A stretch of DNA of 64,000 nt from SpSt-333 sp964371615 (GCA_964371615.1 CAYJMS010000002.1:62001-126000); one strand, 5' to 3'. Positions 35,758 through 45,232 are shown, numbered from the stretch's first letter. A program made the numbers and translations. The notes: generated by a model not told the origin, from the letters alone.

Positions 35758-37056
35758 ATGGCAGAAAAACAACCCATATCAAAAGAGAAATCCACCGGAA
35801 ATTTCATCTCCTCACTGTTCGGCTCAAGCCAGTCCGGAAGCAATAAGTCATCTGCTCCGCTCAGGCGGAAAAAAACATTCAATTACCGGGTGCGTCGGGG
35901 TTCAAGAGTGGTCGAAGGTTATCAGACCGCGTATTCAAAAAGCGACGTACAACAACATTTGAAGCGGTTAGGATTCGAGATTGTCTTTGTCCGCCGTCAT
36001 TTTGATATTCAGTTTAAGGCGGCAAGCAGCGAAATAGTCAGTTTCGTCAGTACCAGTGCCCGCCTATTGGAACAAAAGATGACGTACACCGAAGTGCTGA
36101 ACATTATGGTCAATAACACCAAAGATAAAGCACTGAAGAATGCCATCCGGAATATCATTCTCGATTTAAAAAGCGGAATTGATTCTAAGGATGCTTTTAT
36201 GAAGCAATCCAAAGTCTTCGGGGAACATGTCGCTTTGATGCTCGGCATCGCATCGAAAAGCGGTGAAATGACGTCGATCTTTAAAAGCGTCGCATTGCTT
36301 GTCGAACGGCAGACAGAGTTTAAGAAAAGCCTCGTGAGCTCTCTCGTAATGCCCATGGTCACATCGCTGACGGTATTCGGCGCTATAATTTTCTATGCCG
36401 TGTATCTGGTTCCGCGAATGATGGAAATGCTCGGCCCCATGATGGCAGAAACGCCTCCACTGACGAAAATGACCATGGATTTTAACGAATTTCTCAGCGG
36501 CAATATTACCTGGATGAGCATCGTCGGCATAACCTCGTTGGTTGGTTTTTACGGTTACCTTCTGACGGAAAAGGGAAAACTGATGCGCGACAAGGTCTTG
36601 ATCAGTATTCCCTACGTCGGAAATATCTTTCGTAACACCAGTACCGAAATTTTTTGCCGGGTCCTGGGCATCATGTACACTTCATCACGCGAGAATATTG
36701 AGGCAATTCAGGTCGCTTCCGAGGCGAGCGGGAATTTATACCTTGCTCACCGTATAAAGACGGTCGCCATTCCCAGCATGTTGAAATACGGCACTGAACT
36801 AAGCCGCGCACTGGATGCAGCGGGTTTTTTCCCGGATATTTTTATTTCACGATTCAATACCGCATCCGAAACCGGTGCCGTGAAGGATACGGCGATTCAG
36901 GTCGCAGATTATTATCAACTGGAAAATCAATTTTCACTGAAAAATTTGATGAGTGTCATCGAAATTTCCATTACATTAGTGATAATGATCGCGCTTATTT
37001 TCCTGACAATCCTATCGACGGAAACGGCATCGATCAATATCGAACCGACCATGTAA
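35758..37056 (+). CDS. type IV pilus/type II secretion inner-membrane platform protein (PilC/GspF)
   Basis: This 432-residue protein of the PilC/GspF family forms the inner-membrane platform on which the assembly ATPase acts. Two homologous GspF domains are visible, each with an amphipathic half and membrane helices: 'LMLGIASKSGEMTSIFKS' in the first, 'RFNTASETGAVKDTA' in the second. Membrane segments lie near residues 200-225, 245-265 and 405-430. Before them is a cytoplasmic region ('FNYRVRRGSRVVEGYQTAYS') with the usual PilC N-terminal fold. The downstream gene 22 nt later is its ATPase partner. Confidence 0.92.
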   Translation: MAEKQPISKEKSTGNFISSLFGSSQSGSNKSSAPLRRKKTFNYRVRRGSRVVEGYQTAYSKSDVQQHLKRLGFEIVFVRRHFDIQFKAASSEIVSFVSTSARLLEQKMTYTEVLNIMVNNTKDKALKNAIRNIILDLKSGIDSKDAFMKQSKVFGEHVALMLGIASKSGEMTSIFKSVALLVERQTEFKKSLVSSLVMPMVTSLTVFGAIIFYAVYLVPRMMEMLGPMMAETPPLTKMTMDFNEFLSGNITWMSIVGITSLVGFYGYLLTEKGKLMRDKVLISIPYVGNIFRNTSTEIFCRVLGIMYTSSRENIEAIQVASEASGNLYLAHRIKTVAIPSMLKYGTELSRALDAAGFFPDIFISRFNTASETGAVKDTAIQVADYYQLENQFSLKNLMSVIEISITLVIMIALIFLTILSTETASINIEPTM

Positions 37057-37078
37057 GCACAACGGCTGACTATCGATT

Positions 37079-38869
37079 ATGGCAGATCAACAAATTTTAT
37101 CGAAACGATCGTTAACCTCAGTACTCCTTGAAAAAGGGATTGTCAGCGATAAAACGCTGGCCAAGGCAGAAGAGGAATTGGCAAAAAGCGGCATGAAGTC
37201 CCGCAACGAGATCCTGACGATACTCGTCGGTCAATTCAACGTCGATCGCGATGCCCTCTTTGCGGAAGTGGCGAAGTTTTACACGTTCCGAACGCTGGAC
37301 ATTTCCAAAGAATCAACCGACGATGGATTGCTGGGATTCGTGCGGAAAGAATTACAGACTCTCCCCCTTTACATTCGCGAACTGGCTATCGAGAACAAGG
37401 TGCTGCCGTACAAACTCGACCAGGAACGCGAAGGACGATTGCTGATCATCACGCCCGATCCGACGAATACCGGTATTTATAACATCGCCCGGGCGTTTTC
37501 ACATAAAAAGTTCGAAATTTGTTATACTCCGCTCTCCCAATGGGAAGATCTCTGGAACCGCGTCAGTATCGATAAAGCGATTTACAAGGACAAGGAATCC
37601 GAACTGCGCGATCAGGGATTTGTCAATGACGACGAGGAAGACGATAAATTCGAACAGGCGATTGAAGAGGAAATTAACCGCAGCGGATTGGTAAACCTGG
37701 TCGAAAGTATTTTTGTCGATGCCGTGCGTGTCGGCGCGAGCGATATTCATGTTATTCCCCGCGGAGATAAAACGACAGAGTTTTATTTCCGCGTGGACGG
37801 CCGTCTCTCCCGATGGTATACGCATACGGAAACCCGCGCCGAAGCGGTCGCTGCCGTGGTGAAGGACCGGGCGAAGAACCTCGACCGATTTGAACGCAAT
37901 ACCGCGCAAGACGGATTTGCTCAACTGATGATCGAAAAAAAGACCATCCGTTTCCGCGTTTCGGTCATTCCGCTGGTGGGACACGAACTGAAAAATAAGT
38001 TCGAGTCGATCGTCATCCGTATCCTGCGTGAAACCTCCATTGAACTGAGACTGGAACAACTCGGATTCGATGCCTATGCCGAGGAACGGATGCATAAGGC
38101 GATCACGAAACCGCACGGCATTGTGATTGTCACCGGACCGACAGGAAGCGGTAAAAGTACGACATTGGTGGCCGCACTCCGTACGATCATGGATCCGTCT
38201 TTAAATATTCTCACCGTTGAAGACCCCGTGGAATATTTTATCGACGGTGCTCGACAGGTGAAATTAAATCCCAAACTGGATTTTGAAGGAGCGCTGAGGG
38301 CTATTCTGCGACACGATCCCGACATCGTTATGGTCGGCGAAATCCGCGATAAGATCACGGCCGAGATCGCCATCAAATTGGCAAATACCGGTCACCTGAC
38401 GTTGTCGACCCTGCATACCAACGATGCACCCAGCGCCATTTCCCGTCTGTTCAAAATGGGCGTGGAACCGTTCCTGATCGCCTATAGCGTCAACATTGTT
38501 GTTGCACAGCGATTGCTGCGAAAACTCTGTCCCCGATGCAAAGCAAAAATCCGTGATCTCGACGTGCCTCTGATGAAAAAACTCGGCCTGAGCGAGGAAG
38601 ATATTCATTCGCATACCTACTATCGTCCGGTGGGATGTATCGATTGCCTCAAAGGGTATAAAGGGCGTACGGCGATCCATGAAGCGCTCTACTTTACCAA
38701 AGATATACGCCAGTTGATTCTTGATGCCGGCGACACGGTCAACGAAGAACTTGTCCGTCAGGCAGGGGTCAAAAACGGCATGATCACATTGCGCGAACGC
38801 GCGCTGGAACTTCTCAGACAAGGCATAACGTCGATTGATGAGGTGACCAGTGCAACGAGCGAAGATTAA
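37079..38869 (+). CDS. type IV pilus/type II secretion assembly ATPase (PilB/GspE)
   Basis: This 596-residue extension ATPase drives pseudopilus or pilus assembly. It has an N-terminal MshEN-like region with a helical start. The ATPase core has Walker A 'GPTGSGKSTT' (about residue 355), an Asp-box and Walker B region 'RHDPDIVMVGEIRD', and the His-box in 'GHLTLSTLHTNDAPSAISR'. The four-cysteine zinc motif 'LCPRCKAKI' and 'GCIDCLKGYKG' is typical of GspE/PilB. Downstream come pseudopilin-like genes. Whether it works for pili, competence or secretion cannot be told from this sequence. Confidence 0.94.
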   Translation: MADQQILSKRSLTSVLLEKGIVSDKTLAKAEEELAKSGMKSRNEILTILVGQFNVDRDALFAEVAKFYTFRTLDISKESTDDGLLGFVRKELQTLPLYIRELAIENKVLPYKLDQEREGRLLIITPDPTNTGIYNIARAFSHKKFEICYTPLSQWEDLWNRVSIDKAIYKDKESELRDQGFVNDDEEDDKFEQAIEEEINRSGLVNLVESIFVDAVRVGASDIHVIPRGDKTTEFYFRVDGRLSRWYTHTETRAEAVAAVVKDRAKNLDRFERNTAQDGFAQLMIEKKTIRFRVSVIPLVGHELKNKFESIVIRILRETSIELRLEQLGFDAYAEERMHKAITKPHGIVIVTGPTGSGKSTTLVAALRTIMDPSLNILTVEDPVEYFIDGARQVKLNPKLDFEGALRAILRHDPDIVMVGEIRDKITAEIAIKLANTGHLTLSTLHTNDAPSAISRLFKMGVEPFLIAYSVNIVVAQRLLRKLCPRCKAKIRDLDVPLMKKLGLSEEDIHSHTYYRPVGCIDCLKGYKGRTAIHEALYFTKDIRQLILDAGDTVNEELVRQAGVKNGMITLRERALELLRQGITSIDEVTSATSED

Positions 38870-38885
38870 TTTGTGAGGTAACTGT

Positions 38886-39431
38886 ATGGGGATGGGACAA
38901 ACAATGCTAACCTCCGCATTTCTGGTACTGCTGACCATTGCAGTAATGAATGCAAACAAAATGATCGTCGATCGCGACGTAAATTATTATGAACAGGAAG
39001 CGTTCAAGCAGGCGGGAGTCCTGGCCAATTCGCTCCTCGATGAAATTGTCAGAAAAAAATATGATTCGAAAGCAGATACTGCAGGATCATATCAGAACTG
39101 GTGGGTTTTTGATTATGCAATGGGAGCCGGAGCAACGGCAGTTAATTATGTTAATCCTGGCGGAGCACCTGATACCTTTCCGTATAAATCAATCAGAGGT
39201 GACAACGGAAATTACTTCGATGATGTCGATGACTATCATGGGTATATCCGTTCTGCCGATGCCGGAAATATCAATGGCTTCATTCTGAAGGTGAAGGTTT
39301 ATTATGTCGATCCTAACAATCCAGATGTCAAGGTTTTAACCCAACAGTATCTCAAAAAGATCGACATCACTGTATCACATCCTACCTATCTCAAGAAAGA
39401 ACTCACCTTTAATAGAATCGTCTCTTATTAA
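38886..39431 (+). CDS. pseudopilin-like protein 1
   Basis: This 181-residue protein begins MGMG followed by 'QTMLTSAFLVLLTIAVMNANK', a hydrophobic helix like that after a prepilin cleavage site. The usual Glu at position +5 is not present (Thr instead), a feature also seen in tip-type minor pseudopilins of the GspK kind. The rest has beta strands ending in 'KKELTFNRIVSY'. It follows the assembly ATPase by 16 nt and its stop overlaps the next start by one base (TAATG). I place it in the pilus/secretion system by position and N-terminal shape only. Confidence 0.6.
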   Translation: MGMGQTMLTSAFLVLLTIAVMNANKMIVDRDVNYYEQEAFKQAGVLANSLLDEIVRKKYDSKADTAGSYQNWWVFDYAMGAGATAVNYVNPGGAPDTFPYKSIRGDNGNYFDDVDDYHGYIRSADAGNINGFILKVKVYYVDPNNPDVKVLTQQYLKKIDITVSHPTYLKKELTFNRIVSY

Positions 39432-39973
39432 TGGGCGTCATATTCGACATACTTGGTTCGTTCATCGTTCGTGCAGCCATTATCATAATTGTTCTCCACC
39501 TTATGCTCACGCTTCACGAAACACTCTATTCGAATACCGACCGAATCTATTTAAATGAAGTAATGAAGGCGCCTTCAGAAACGATGTCCTATGACCTGAA
39601 ATTGGCGGGATACAATGCGTTAAAAACATTTAGTATAGCACAAAAAAATCTAATGCTTTTTTACGCCGATATAGATAATGACGGATCTCAGGAATCGATT
39701 CGATATTCCATATTTGGTGGAATATTATACAGAAGGGTGAATTTCCTTCCTGCAATGGAAATAGCCCGTAATGTAAAAGAACTTGAATTCAAGTATTTTG
39801 ATATATCAGGGAATTTATTAGCATATACCAACCCTAGAAATGATGTAAAATCTATAAAAGTGACTCTAGTTTTACAATCGACAAATACGGTGACATCAGC
39901 GATTTCCGGTACATCGGATGCAATCCCAAAAACGGCAAAATGGGAAATCCAAATATTCCCCCTAAATTTGTGA
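39431..39973 (+). CDS. pseudopilin-like protein 2
   Basis: This 180-residue protein has an N-terminal membrane helix ('IVRAAIIIIVLHLMLTLHE') and a C-terminal beta-rich part with a Ca-like acidic stretch ('YADIDNDGSQESIRYSIF'). No textbook prepilin peptidase motif is present. It is coupled to the preceding gene by a one-base overlap. The pattern, one N-terminal helix plus a small beta domain next to PilB/PilC, suggests a minor pseudopilin. No family recognised. Confidence 0.55.
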   Translation: MGVIFDILGSFIVRAAIIIIVLHLMLTLHETLYSNTDRIYLNEVMKAPSETMSYDLKLAGYNALKTFSIAQKNLMLFYADIDNDGSQESIRYSIFGGILYRRVNFLPAMEIARNVKELEFKYFDISGNLLAYTNPRNDVKSIKVTLVLQSTNTVTSAISGTSDAIPKTAKWEIQIFPLNL

Positions 39974-40098
39974 TTTTGGGCTATTTTATTATTGTAATTA
40001 TTATAAGGTTCTAATAATTAATTAGTTGCACATCACTTTGTTAAGAGTTATATTTGCAGTGAGTTAAAAAGGTCAATTTTAAGGTCTAACACAAGAAA
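39974..40098. other. AT-rich intergenic gap within the pilus set
   Basis: A 125-nt AT-rich stretch separates the second and third pseudopilin-like genes. I see no convincing terminator or gene in it. It may hold an internal promoter for the downstream gene. Confidence 0.3.
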
Positions 40099-40491
40099 AT
40101 GGGTTCATCCAAAATCATAGTTCTCTCCGGCGTGTATCTGATGCTTGGTTTTTATACCGTCAGCTTTAATGCTGCCGATGAAGCCAATTTCTCCACGGCA
40201 TTGACTGTCGCGACTGAGATGCAGGCAGAACAACTTGCCAAGACCGGTGTCTCCCTTGCATTACAGAAATTTGCCGACTATAATTGGATGTCATCCATCT
40301 CCCCTACTTCAGTCTCAACGATGGGTGGATCGATAACGTATTCAGCAAGTCGTCCGGCTTCATTTCCATTGACTCAGGTTGAGGTTATATCAACGGGATA
40401 CTATAACGACAAAATCGTAAAATCGACAGCAGTGTTTCATTATTACGGCGGACGATGGAAGATGCTGCGGGTAATTTCAGAGAATGCGTAA
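40099..40491 (+). CDS. pseudopilin-like protein 3
   Basis: This 130-residue protein starts MG, then 'SSKIIVLSGVYLMLGFYTVSFN', a single hydrophobic helix. A small domain follows, rich in Ser/Tyr with the end 'AVFHYYGGRWKMLRVISE'. It resembles the other two small membrane proteins of the cluster in shape, not in sequence. I infer a minor pilin-like subunit from the N-terminal helix and its position. A hairpin terminator candidate follows the stop. Confidence 0.5.
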   Translation: MGSSKIIVLSGVYLMLGFYTVSFNAADEANFSTALTVATEMQAEQLAKTGVSLALQKFADYNWMSSISPTSVSTMGGSITYSASRPASFPLTQVEVISTGYYNDKIVKSTAVFHYYGGRWKMLRVISENA

Positions 40492-40519
40492 GTCGTAATC
40501 TCTTTTTTCACTTTCAATG

Positions 40520-40552
40520 ACGGGATGCAGAATGTATCCCGTTTGCATTTTA
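40520..40552 (+). terminator. candidate terminator after the pilus gene set
   Basis: A 7-bp stem, ACGGGAT and ATCCCGT, with a 9-nt loop is followed by TTGCATTTT. It lies 29 nt after the stop of the third pseudopilin-like gene. The T-rich tail is interrupted, so the strength is uncertain. The rest of 40492-40683 shows no gene and probably holds a promoter for the next gene. Confidence 0.5.
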
Positions 40553-40683
40553 AATACGATTGTTCGTACTCTTACTCATTCTTTCTTTCCGGACCATATT
40601 GCAATTATACCGCCTTTTTGATACCTTCATCCATACATTTTGGGGTTCACGTTTACCTGCCAATCATTTGTGTTCGCGAAGTT

Positions 40684-42192
40684 ATGAAATTAATCGATAA
40701 TCGTCTCAACGCACTGCACAATAGTTCATTCCGAACGGCCCGTACGGTAATCTTGATGATACTGCTGCCGTTACTTTTATGTATCGGTATACCATCGTTG
40801 CTGACCGCACAACAATCTTCCATTCTCCCTAAAAATGCCAAGGAGATAAAACAGGAGCAGGACCGAAACGACAAAGAACGGCGCCGGATCACGTCGACGT
40901 CCATCGCCTCCGTTACGAAAAAACACCATCGCTACCGTTTCGGTAAAATCGAAAATACCGGTACGACGGAATCGGTGACGCGATACGACCGTTCCGGCAA
41001 TGTCGTCGAAGAAGTATTGCATAACATCATCGACGGATCGGTGCAGCAACGGACGACATATCGATACGAGTCCAGAAAAAACCTTGTTGAAGAAAATCTT
41101 TTTAAGGATGACAATATTTTTAAGACAGTCCATCGATATACCGGAGCCGGCAAAAGAAGAGAGACGGTCCATTACAATAATGACGGGTCGATCGAAAAGA
41201 AAATATCGTACATCCTCGATGCCAATGGCACGCTGCTTGAAACAATCGGATATTTGAATGACGGCCGTTTATTCCTTCGGGAATCTTTTTTATACGACCG
41301 GCGCGGCAATATTGCCGAATTCAAGAACAGCCTGAATACCATCACCTACCGGTATGACGACAATAATAACATTCGAACGATTCTTAAGTTGACGCGATTA
41401 TTTGCCGTTGCCGACAGCGCACGCTATGTACTTTCGGATCGCTACGAAATAACGCACGATCGGTATGACAATCTCCTGAGCATGTCTCATTTCACGCCGG
41501 ATAGTACGTTGCGGATAAAGATCGTCTATTACTATAATAACGACGGACATCTGTCCGAGGAAAAAGAATACAATCGCGATGGCGCCGTCGTCTATCTTCG
41601 AAAAATCACCTACGATGCGAACGGCAATCCGACCGAAGAAACGGGTTCCGATCGCGGCCGGAAATTCCGCTATACACATAAATACGATACACGGGGCAAT
41701 AAGATTGAAATGACCGAATTCGATCAGATCAATGAACCGAAATACACCATAAAATATTCTTACGGGAGGTACGGTTCTTCGAGACCGCAACGTACACCGG
41801 ATACCGGTGAAAAATCCGATTCGCTTTTCGCCGACGTACACGAACCGATGGACAGTGAAGAATTTGAAGAATTACTCGGCGGCAGATTGGTGGCACCGGA
41901 TGGCGCGTTCCTCGGATTGATTATCGCCGATACGTCGAGTTCTCAATCCATTGTCAATTCCTGGGGACAATATGGCTTCGGCGATTCCCCGACCAGCATC
42001 TTCAATACGGCAATTCCGTACGGCGGTAAAGACGGTGTCTTCAGCCCTTTCAATCCTTCGAGTCCAAGTCCGCCATCGATTTATAAAGAAGGAAAGTTTT
42101 ACGCTTACTTTACCGAAAATCCGAACTTTCGTCCGCGATCATCGCCAAAACGAATGATCGCCTTCCTGCGATTTCTTGCGAGAAGTCAATAA
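40684..42192 (+). CDS. exported YD/RHS-type repeat protein
   Basis: This 502-residue protein was started at the ATG at 40684; the longer reading from 40525 adds a Cys/Tyr-rich stretch with no merit. After a long signal/anchor ('TVILMILLPLLLCIGIPSLL') comes a charged linker and then about ten YD-type repeats of the form 'YDRSGNVVEEV', 'YDRRGNIAEFKN' and 'YDTRGNKIEMTEF'. The end is Pro/Ser-rich without toxin-like motifs. RHS/YD repeats commonly form shells or carbohydrate-binding surfaces. It may be a surface protein connected with the pilus system, but that is inference from adjacency. Confidence 0.72.
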   Translation: MKLIDNRLNALHNSSFRTARTVILMILLPLLLCIGIPSLLTAQQSSILPKNAKEIKQEQDRNDKERRRITSTSIASVTKKHHRYRFGKIENTGTTESVTRYDRSGNVVEEVLHNIIDGSVQQRTTYRYESRKNLVEENLFKDDNIFKTVHRYTGAGKRRETVHYNNDGSIEKKISYILDANGTLLETIGYLNDGRLFLRESFLYDRRGNIAEFKNSLNTITYRYDDNNNIRTILKLTRLFAVADSARYVLSDRYEITHDRYDNLLSMSHFTPDSTLRIKIVYYYNNDGHLSEEKEYNRDGAVVYLRKITYDANGNPTEETGSDRGRKFRYTHKYDTRGNKIEMTEFDQINEPKYTIKYSYGRYGSSRPQRTPDTGEKSDSLFADVHEPMDSEEFEELLGGRLVAPDGAFLGLIIADTSSSQSIVNSWGQYGFGDSPTSIFNTAIPYGGKDGVFSPFNPSSPSPPSIYKEGKFYAYFTENPNFRPRSSPKRMIAFLRFLARSQ

Positions 42193-42210
42193 AATCCCAA
42201 CGGAGATTGA

Positions 42211-42255
42211 ACACAAAAAAAACCTCAGAAATTACTCCTGAGGTTTTTTTTGTGT
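42211..42255. terminator. bidirectional intrinsic terminator
   Basis: A perfect 18-bp inverted repeat (42211-42228 and 42238-42255) with a 9-nt loop lies between convergent genes. Its GC-rich core CCTCAG/CTGAGG is followed by eight T on either strand. It should stop both the pilus/YD-repeat transcript (plus) and the signalling transcript (minus). Confidence 0.92.
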
Positions 42256-42260
42256 ACCGC

Positions 42261-42968
42261 TTACAATTGATTCTTATACAGGTAGCGAATTTCGGAAAGG
42301 TTGTTCTCAATAAAGAATGGTACTGATTCTCCGTACGAATGCAGAATGATGATGGCATTGATATTCGCATCCTTTTTCGATGCATTGGAAATTCTTCGGG
42401 ATATCCCCCGGTTCACCACTGAAATTTTTGAATAAATTTCGATCAATCCATCGAGTGACCAATCCGGTGCACCCCCTTCTTTCTGTACGAAATATTGACG
42501 CAACAGATACGATGAAACCGATCGGACCAATGTTTCCTGTGTGGTGGCAAACGGAAGGTGGAAACGGGTCAACGGACGTAATTCATCCATAATCGGACAA
42601 TTGCTGGTTACCATGCAAATACCGATGATGGAACTCAGTCCTTTCTGTACAGTGGTCGCATGGGAATAGGTCCGCTCAAGAGTTTCAACGGTGACCGTTG
42701 CCGGCTCATGGGATACGGTATCACGGAATTCGGAGACGATGGTTGCCAGATTTACCGCTACGGGACAGTGTGTCACTGAACCGACCAGCGGACAATCATC
42801 ACACGGGAAGTATCCGATCTCCGTCCACTCAGGCGGCGGGTCCGATCCCTTGCCGGTCAAAGCCAGCGTGTCCGGATCCAGCATGAGGTCGAACTTTTTT
42901 TGCCTTCCATCTCCGAGAAGGAATGTATACCGAAAATATACTTCCGGACGGATGTTATTGGTTTTCAT
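42261..42968 (-). CDS. conserved-looking cysteine-containing protein of unknown function
   Basis: This 235-residue soluble protein is not recognised. Near the middle of its first half a cysteine cluster is seen, 'CDDCPLVGSVTHCPV', and later 'SNCPIMDELRPLTRFHLPF', which looks like a metal-site or redox arrangement. No transmembrane helix or signal peptide is present. It is the last gene of the two-component block, 15 nt after the response regulator-kinase, so it may be an output or accessory protein of that signalling system. Confidence 0.6.
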   Translation of the reverse strand: MKTNNIRPEVYFRYTFLLGDGRQKKFDLMLDPDTLALTGKGSDPPPEWTEIGYFPCDDCPLVGSVTHCPVAVNLATIVSEFRDTVSHEPATVTVETLERTYSHATTVQKGLSSIIGICMVTSNCPIMDELRPLTRFHLPFATTQETLVRSVSSYLLRQYFVQKEGGAPDWSLDGLIEIYSKISVVNRGISRRISNASKKDANINAIIILHSYGESVPFFIENNLSEIRYLYKNQL

Positions 42969-42983
42969 ACGGCAATCCGTCCA

Positions 42984-44072
42984 TTACTGCAGCGGTAATA
43001 CAACACTGAACGTGCTCCCTTTTCCGGGTTCTGATGTAACGGTAATGGTACCGCCGTGTGCTTCCACGATATGTTTGGCTATCGCCAGGCTAAATGCCGT
43101 GATCTTTTGATCCGGAGTATTTGCATCGCCTTTCTTGAATTTGCTGAACAACGACTCCACATCATCCGGTGCGATTCCGCGGCCGGAATCCTTGACGGCA
43201 ATATCAATTCCTTGAAACGACAGTCCGTTTGCCTGATACGTCCCTTGAGCCACAGTGATCGCCACCGTCCCGCCCGCATCGGTAAATTTCATCGCATTAT
43301 CCAACAGACAATTGACCACCGTATCGAAACGGTCAAAATCCAGCGAGACCGGCGGTATCCCTTTTTGTATATTCTTTTGGAACGTCACCTTTTTCTTCCG
43401 GGCAATAATCTCATACCGAAGACATACCGTCTGCACGAACATCTCGATATCGTGAGGATGACGGTCAAGTACAATCTTTCCCTCTTCGAAGAGTGTCAGG
43501 TCAATGGCATTCTTTACCCGCTTTACCAAACGGTCCGAAAGGTCACCGACATACGCCAGCAGAACATTCTGATCGTCAGTCAACGAACCGACCGATTCCT
43601 CTTTTACCTGCTCTACGGTGGAACCGATCGTCTTCAACGGATTCAGCATATCGTGCAGAAATGTGGACATGAATGCAACCTGCAAGTCGTGCAGGGCTTT
43701 TTCGGATGATCGTGCCCTCAATGCGGTCCTCACCCGGGTGATCAACTCCGTGACTTCGATTGGTTTTACCAGATAATCCTTTGCCCCTTTTTTGAGACAT
43801 TCGATCGCCGTGGAGAAATCGGCAAATCCGGTCAGCATCATCACGTCAACGCCGGGATACATCTCGGTGATATGTCCCAACGCTTCAATGCCGTCCATTC
43901 TGGGCATGTTAATATCCAGCAAGATGAGATCAACCGAATTATTCTTCAGTTGCTCCAGCGCTGCTTCACCGTCCTCGGCTTCGAGAACAGTGAATCCTTG
44001 CGCCGACAGGCGTAACCGCAATGTCAGTCGCAGCGAATCTTCATCGTCCACGATCAGTATTGTATTGTTCAT
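42984..44072 (-). CDS. hybrid receiver-histidine kinase (soluble)
   Basis: This 362-residue protein consists of a receiver domain (about 3-120; phosphoacceptor Asp in 'DLILLDINMPRMDG'), a short HisKA with 'FLHDMLNPLKTIG', and a HATPase_c domain ('NCLLDNAMKFTDAGG', 'DSGRGIAPDD'). There is no membrane segment. The ATG at 44072, with AAAGGA upstream, is preferred over the frame opening at 44192. REC-HK proteins of this type relay phosphate from another kinase or sense through partners. It lies 28 nt downstream of a second REC-HK gene. Confidence 0.92.
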   Translation of the reverse strand: MNNTILIVDDEDSLRLTLRLRLSAQGFTVLEAEDGEAALEQLKNNSVDLILLDINMPRMDGIEALGHITEMYPGVDVMMLTGFADFSTAIECLKKGAKDYLVKPIEVTELITRVRTALRARSSEKALHDLQVAFMSTFLHDMLNPLKTIGSTVEQVKEESVGSLTDDQNVLLAYVGDLSDRLVKRVKNAIDLTLFEEGKIVLDRHPHDIEMFVQTVCLRYEIIARKKKVTFQKNIQKGIPPVSLDFDRFDTVVNCLLDNAMKFTDAGGTVAITVAQGTYQANGLSFQGIDIAVKDSGRGIAPDDVESLFSKFKKGDANTPDQKITAFSLAIAKHIVEAHGGTITVTSEPGKGSTFSVVLPLQ

Positions 44073-44100
44073 ATGGGATCCTTTGTATGTTGAAAAAATT

Positions 44101-45228
44101 CTATGTTCGTACGGCCGGAAGTGTAAAATGAAACGTCGTATTTTTCCCGAGTTCGCTTTCGGCATAAATCGATCCGCCGTGCGCTTCGACAATAAGTTTG
44201 CACACTGCCAATCCGAGCCCTGTGCCTTTCACTTTCGTTTTTTTTGCCGTGGAAGCCTGCTTGTACCGGTCAAAAATAAACGGCAATTCTTCAGACGGAA
44301 TGCCCATTCCGGAATCCCGTACACTCACTTTCAGAAATTGATCCATATCTTTTGTTACCGGATTATGATCTTCTTGCAGCGCTACCGATACTTTGACATT
44401 CCCTCCCTTAGGAATGAATTTCAATGCATTGCTGAGCAGATTCATCAGAACCTGACCGATACGATTGATATCGATCTTTACGGCTGGCAGATTCGTTGGA
44501 AGGTCGACATCGATCGTCGCATCCTTCTTTTTATACTGCATGCGGAAGTCGCGCGTAATCATATCCACCACAAGATGCAGGTCCACATCCTGCACGTCCA
44601 AACTGATGTTGCCGGATTCCAATTTCGAAAGATCGAGAATATCATTAATGAGACCCAGCATCCGTTCGGCTGAATCATTGACGGAATCGAACAGCATCCC
44701 CTGTTCCTGGCTTAGCGTATTGTTCTGATCGAGTGTTTCCTTGAAATATTCGAGTACGCTTTTAATTCCGCTGAGCGGACTCCGCAGATCGTGCACCAGC
44801 ATTGCGGTAAAATCGGCTTTTGTCCGTTCGAGTTCCATTTCAAGTTTCTTCACCCGTAAAAGCATTCGGACACGCACCAACAATTCCTCCGTATCGATCG
44901 GTTTGGTCAGGAACTCGTTCGCTCCAAGCGCCAATCCCCTTTCAATGCTTTGCGGATCTTTCCGTTGTGCCGTCAGAAATATAACGGGTATTTGCGACGT
45001 CGAAGGATCCGCTTTAAGAATTTCGAGCGTTTGAAAACCATCCATCTCCGGCATTTGAATGTCGAGCAGAATGATATCCGGCTTGTTCCGCTTTGCGAGA
45101 GCGATACATTCCTTACCGCTGATAGCGCGGATCATTTTGAACGGTTTTCTCTTCAATGCGAATTCGAGGAAATCGAGATTGTCCTCGGTATCGTCTACCA
45201 CCAATATGGTCGGGTATTCTTCTTCCAT
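44101..45228 (-). CDS. hybrid receiver-histidine kinase (soluble)
   Basis: This 375-residue soluble protein has a receiver domain (about 8-125; Asp in 'DIILLDIQMPEMDG', Lys in 'FLTKPIDT'), HisKA with 'MLVHDLRSPLSGIKSV', and HATPase_c with 'LMNLLSNALKFIPKGG', 'DSGMGIPSEE' and 'GTGLGLAVCK'. It is similar in architecture to the next gene but clearly diverged. It follows the large membrane hybrid kinase by 4 nt, so the two are probably co-translated and may form one phosphorelay. Confidence 0.93.
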   Translation of the reverse strand: MEEEYPTILVVDDTEDNLDFLEFALKRKPFKMIRAISGKECIALAKRNKPDIILLDIQMPEMDGFQTLEILKADPSTSQIPVIFLTAQRKDPQSIERGLALGANEFLTKPIDTEELLVRVRMLLRVKKLEMELERTKADFTAMLVHDLRSPLSGIKSVLEYFKETLDQNNTLSQEQGMLFDSVNDSAERMLGLINDILDLSKLESGNISLDVQDVDLHLVVDMITRDFRMQYKKKDATIDVDLPTNLPAVKIDINRIGQVLMNLLSNALKFIPKGGNVKVSVALQEDHNPVTKDMDQFLKVSVRDSGMGIPSEELPFIFDRYKQASTAKKTKVKGTGLGLAVCKLIVEAHGGSIYAESELGKNTTFHFTLPAVRT

Positions 45229-45232
45229 GGGC

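Noticed and set aside
40525..40683. N-terminal extension of the YD-repeat protein
   Set aside because: The extra 53 residues precede a good ATG plus signal anchor at 40684 and overlap the terminator candidate region, so the shorter form is used.
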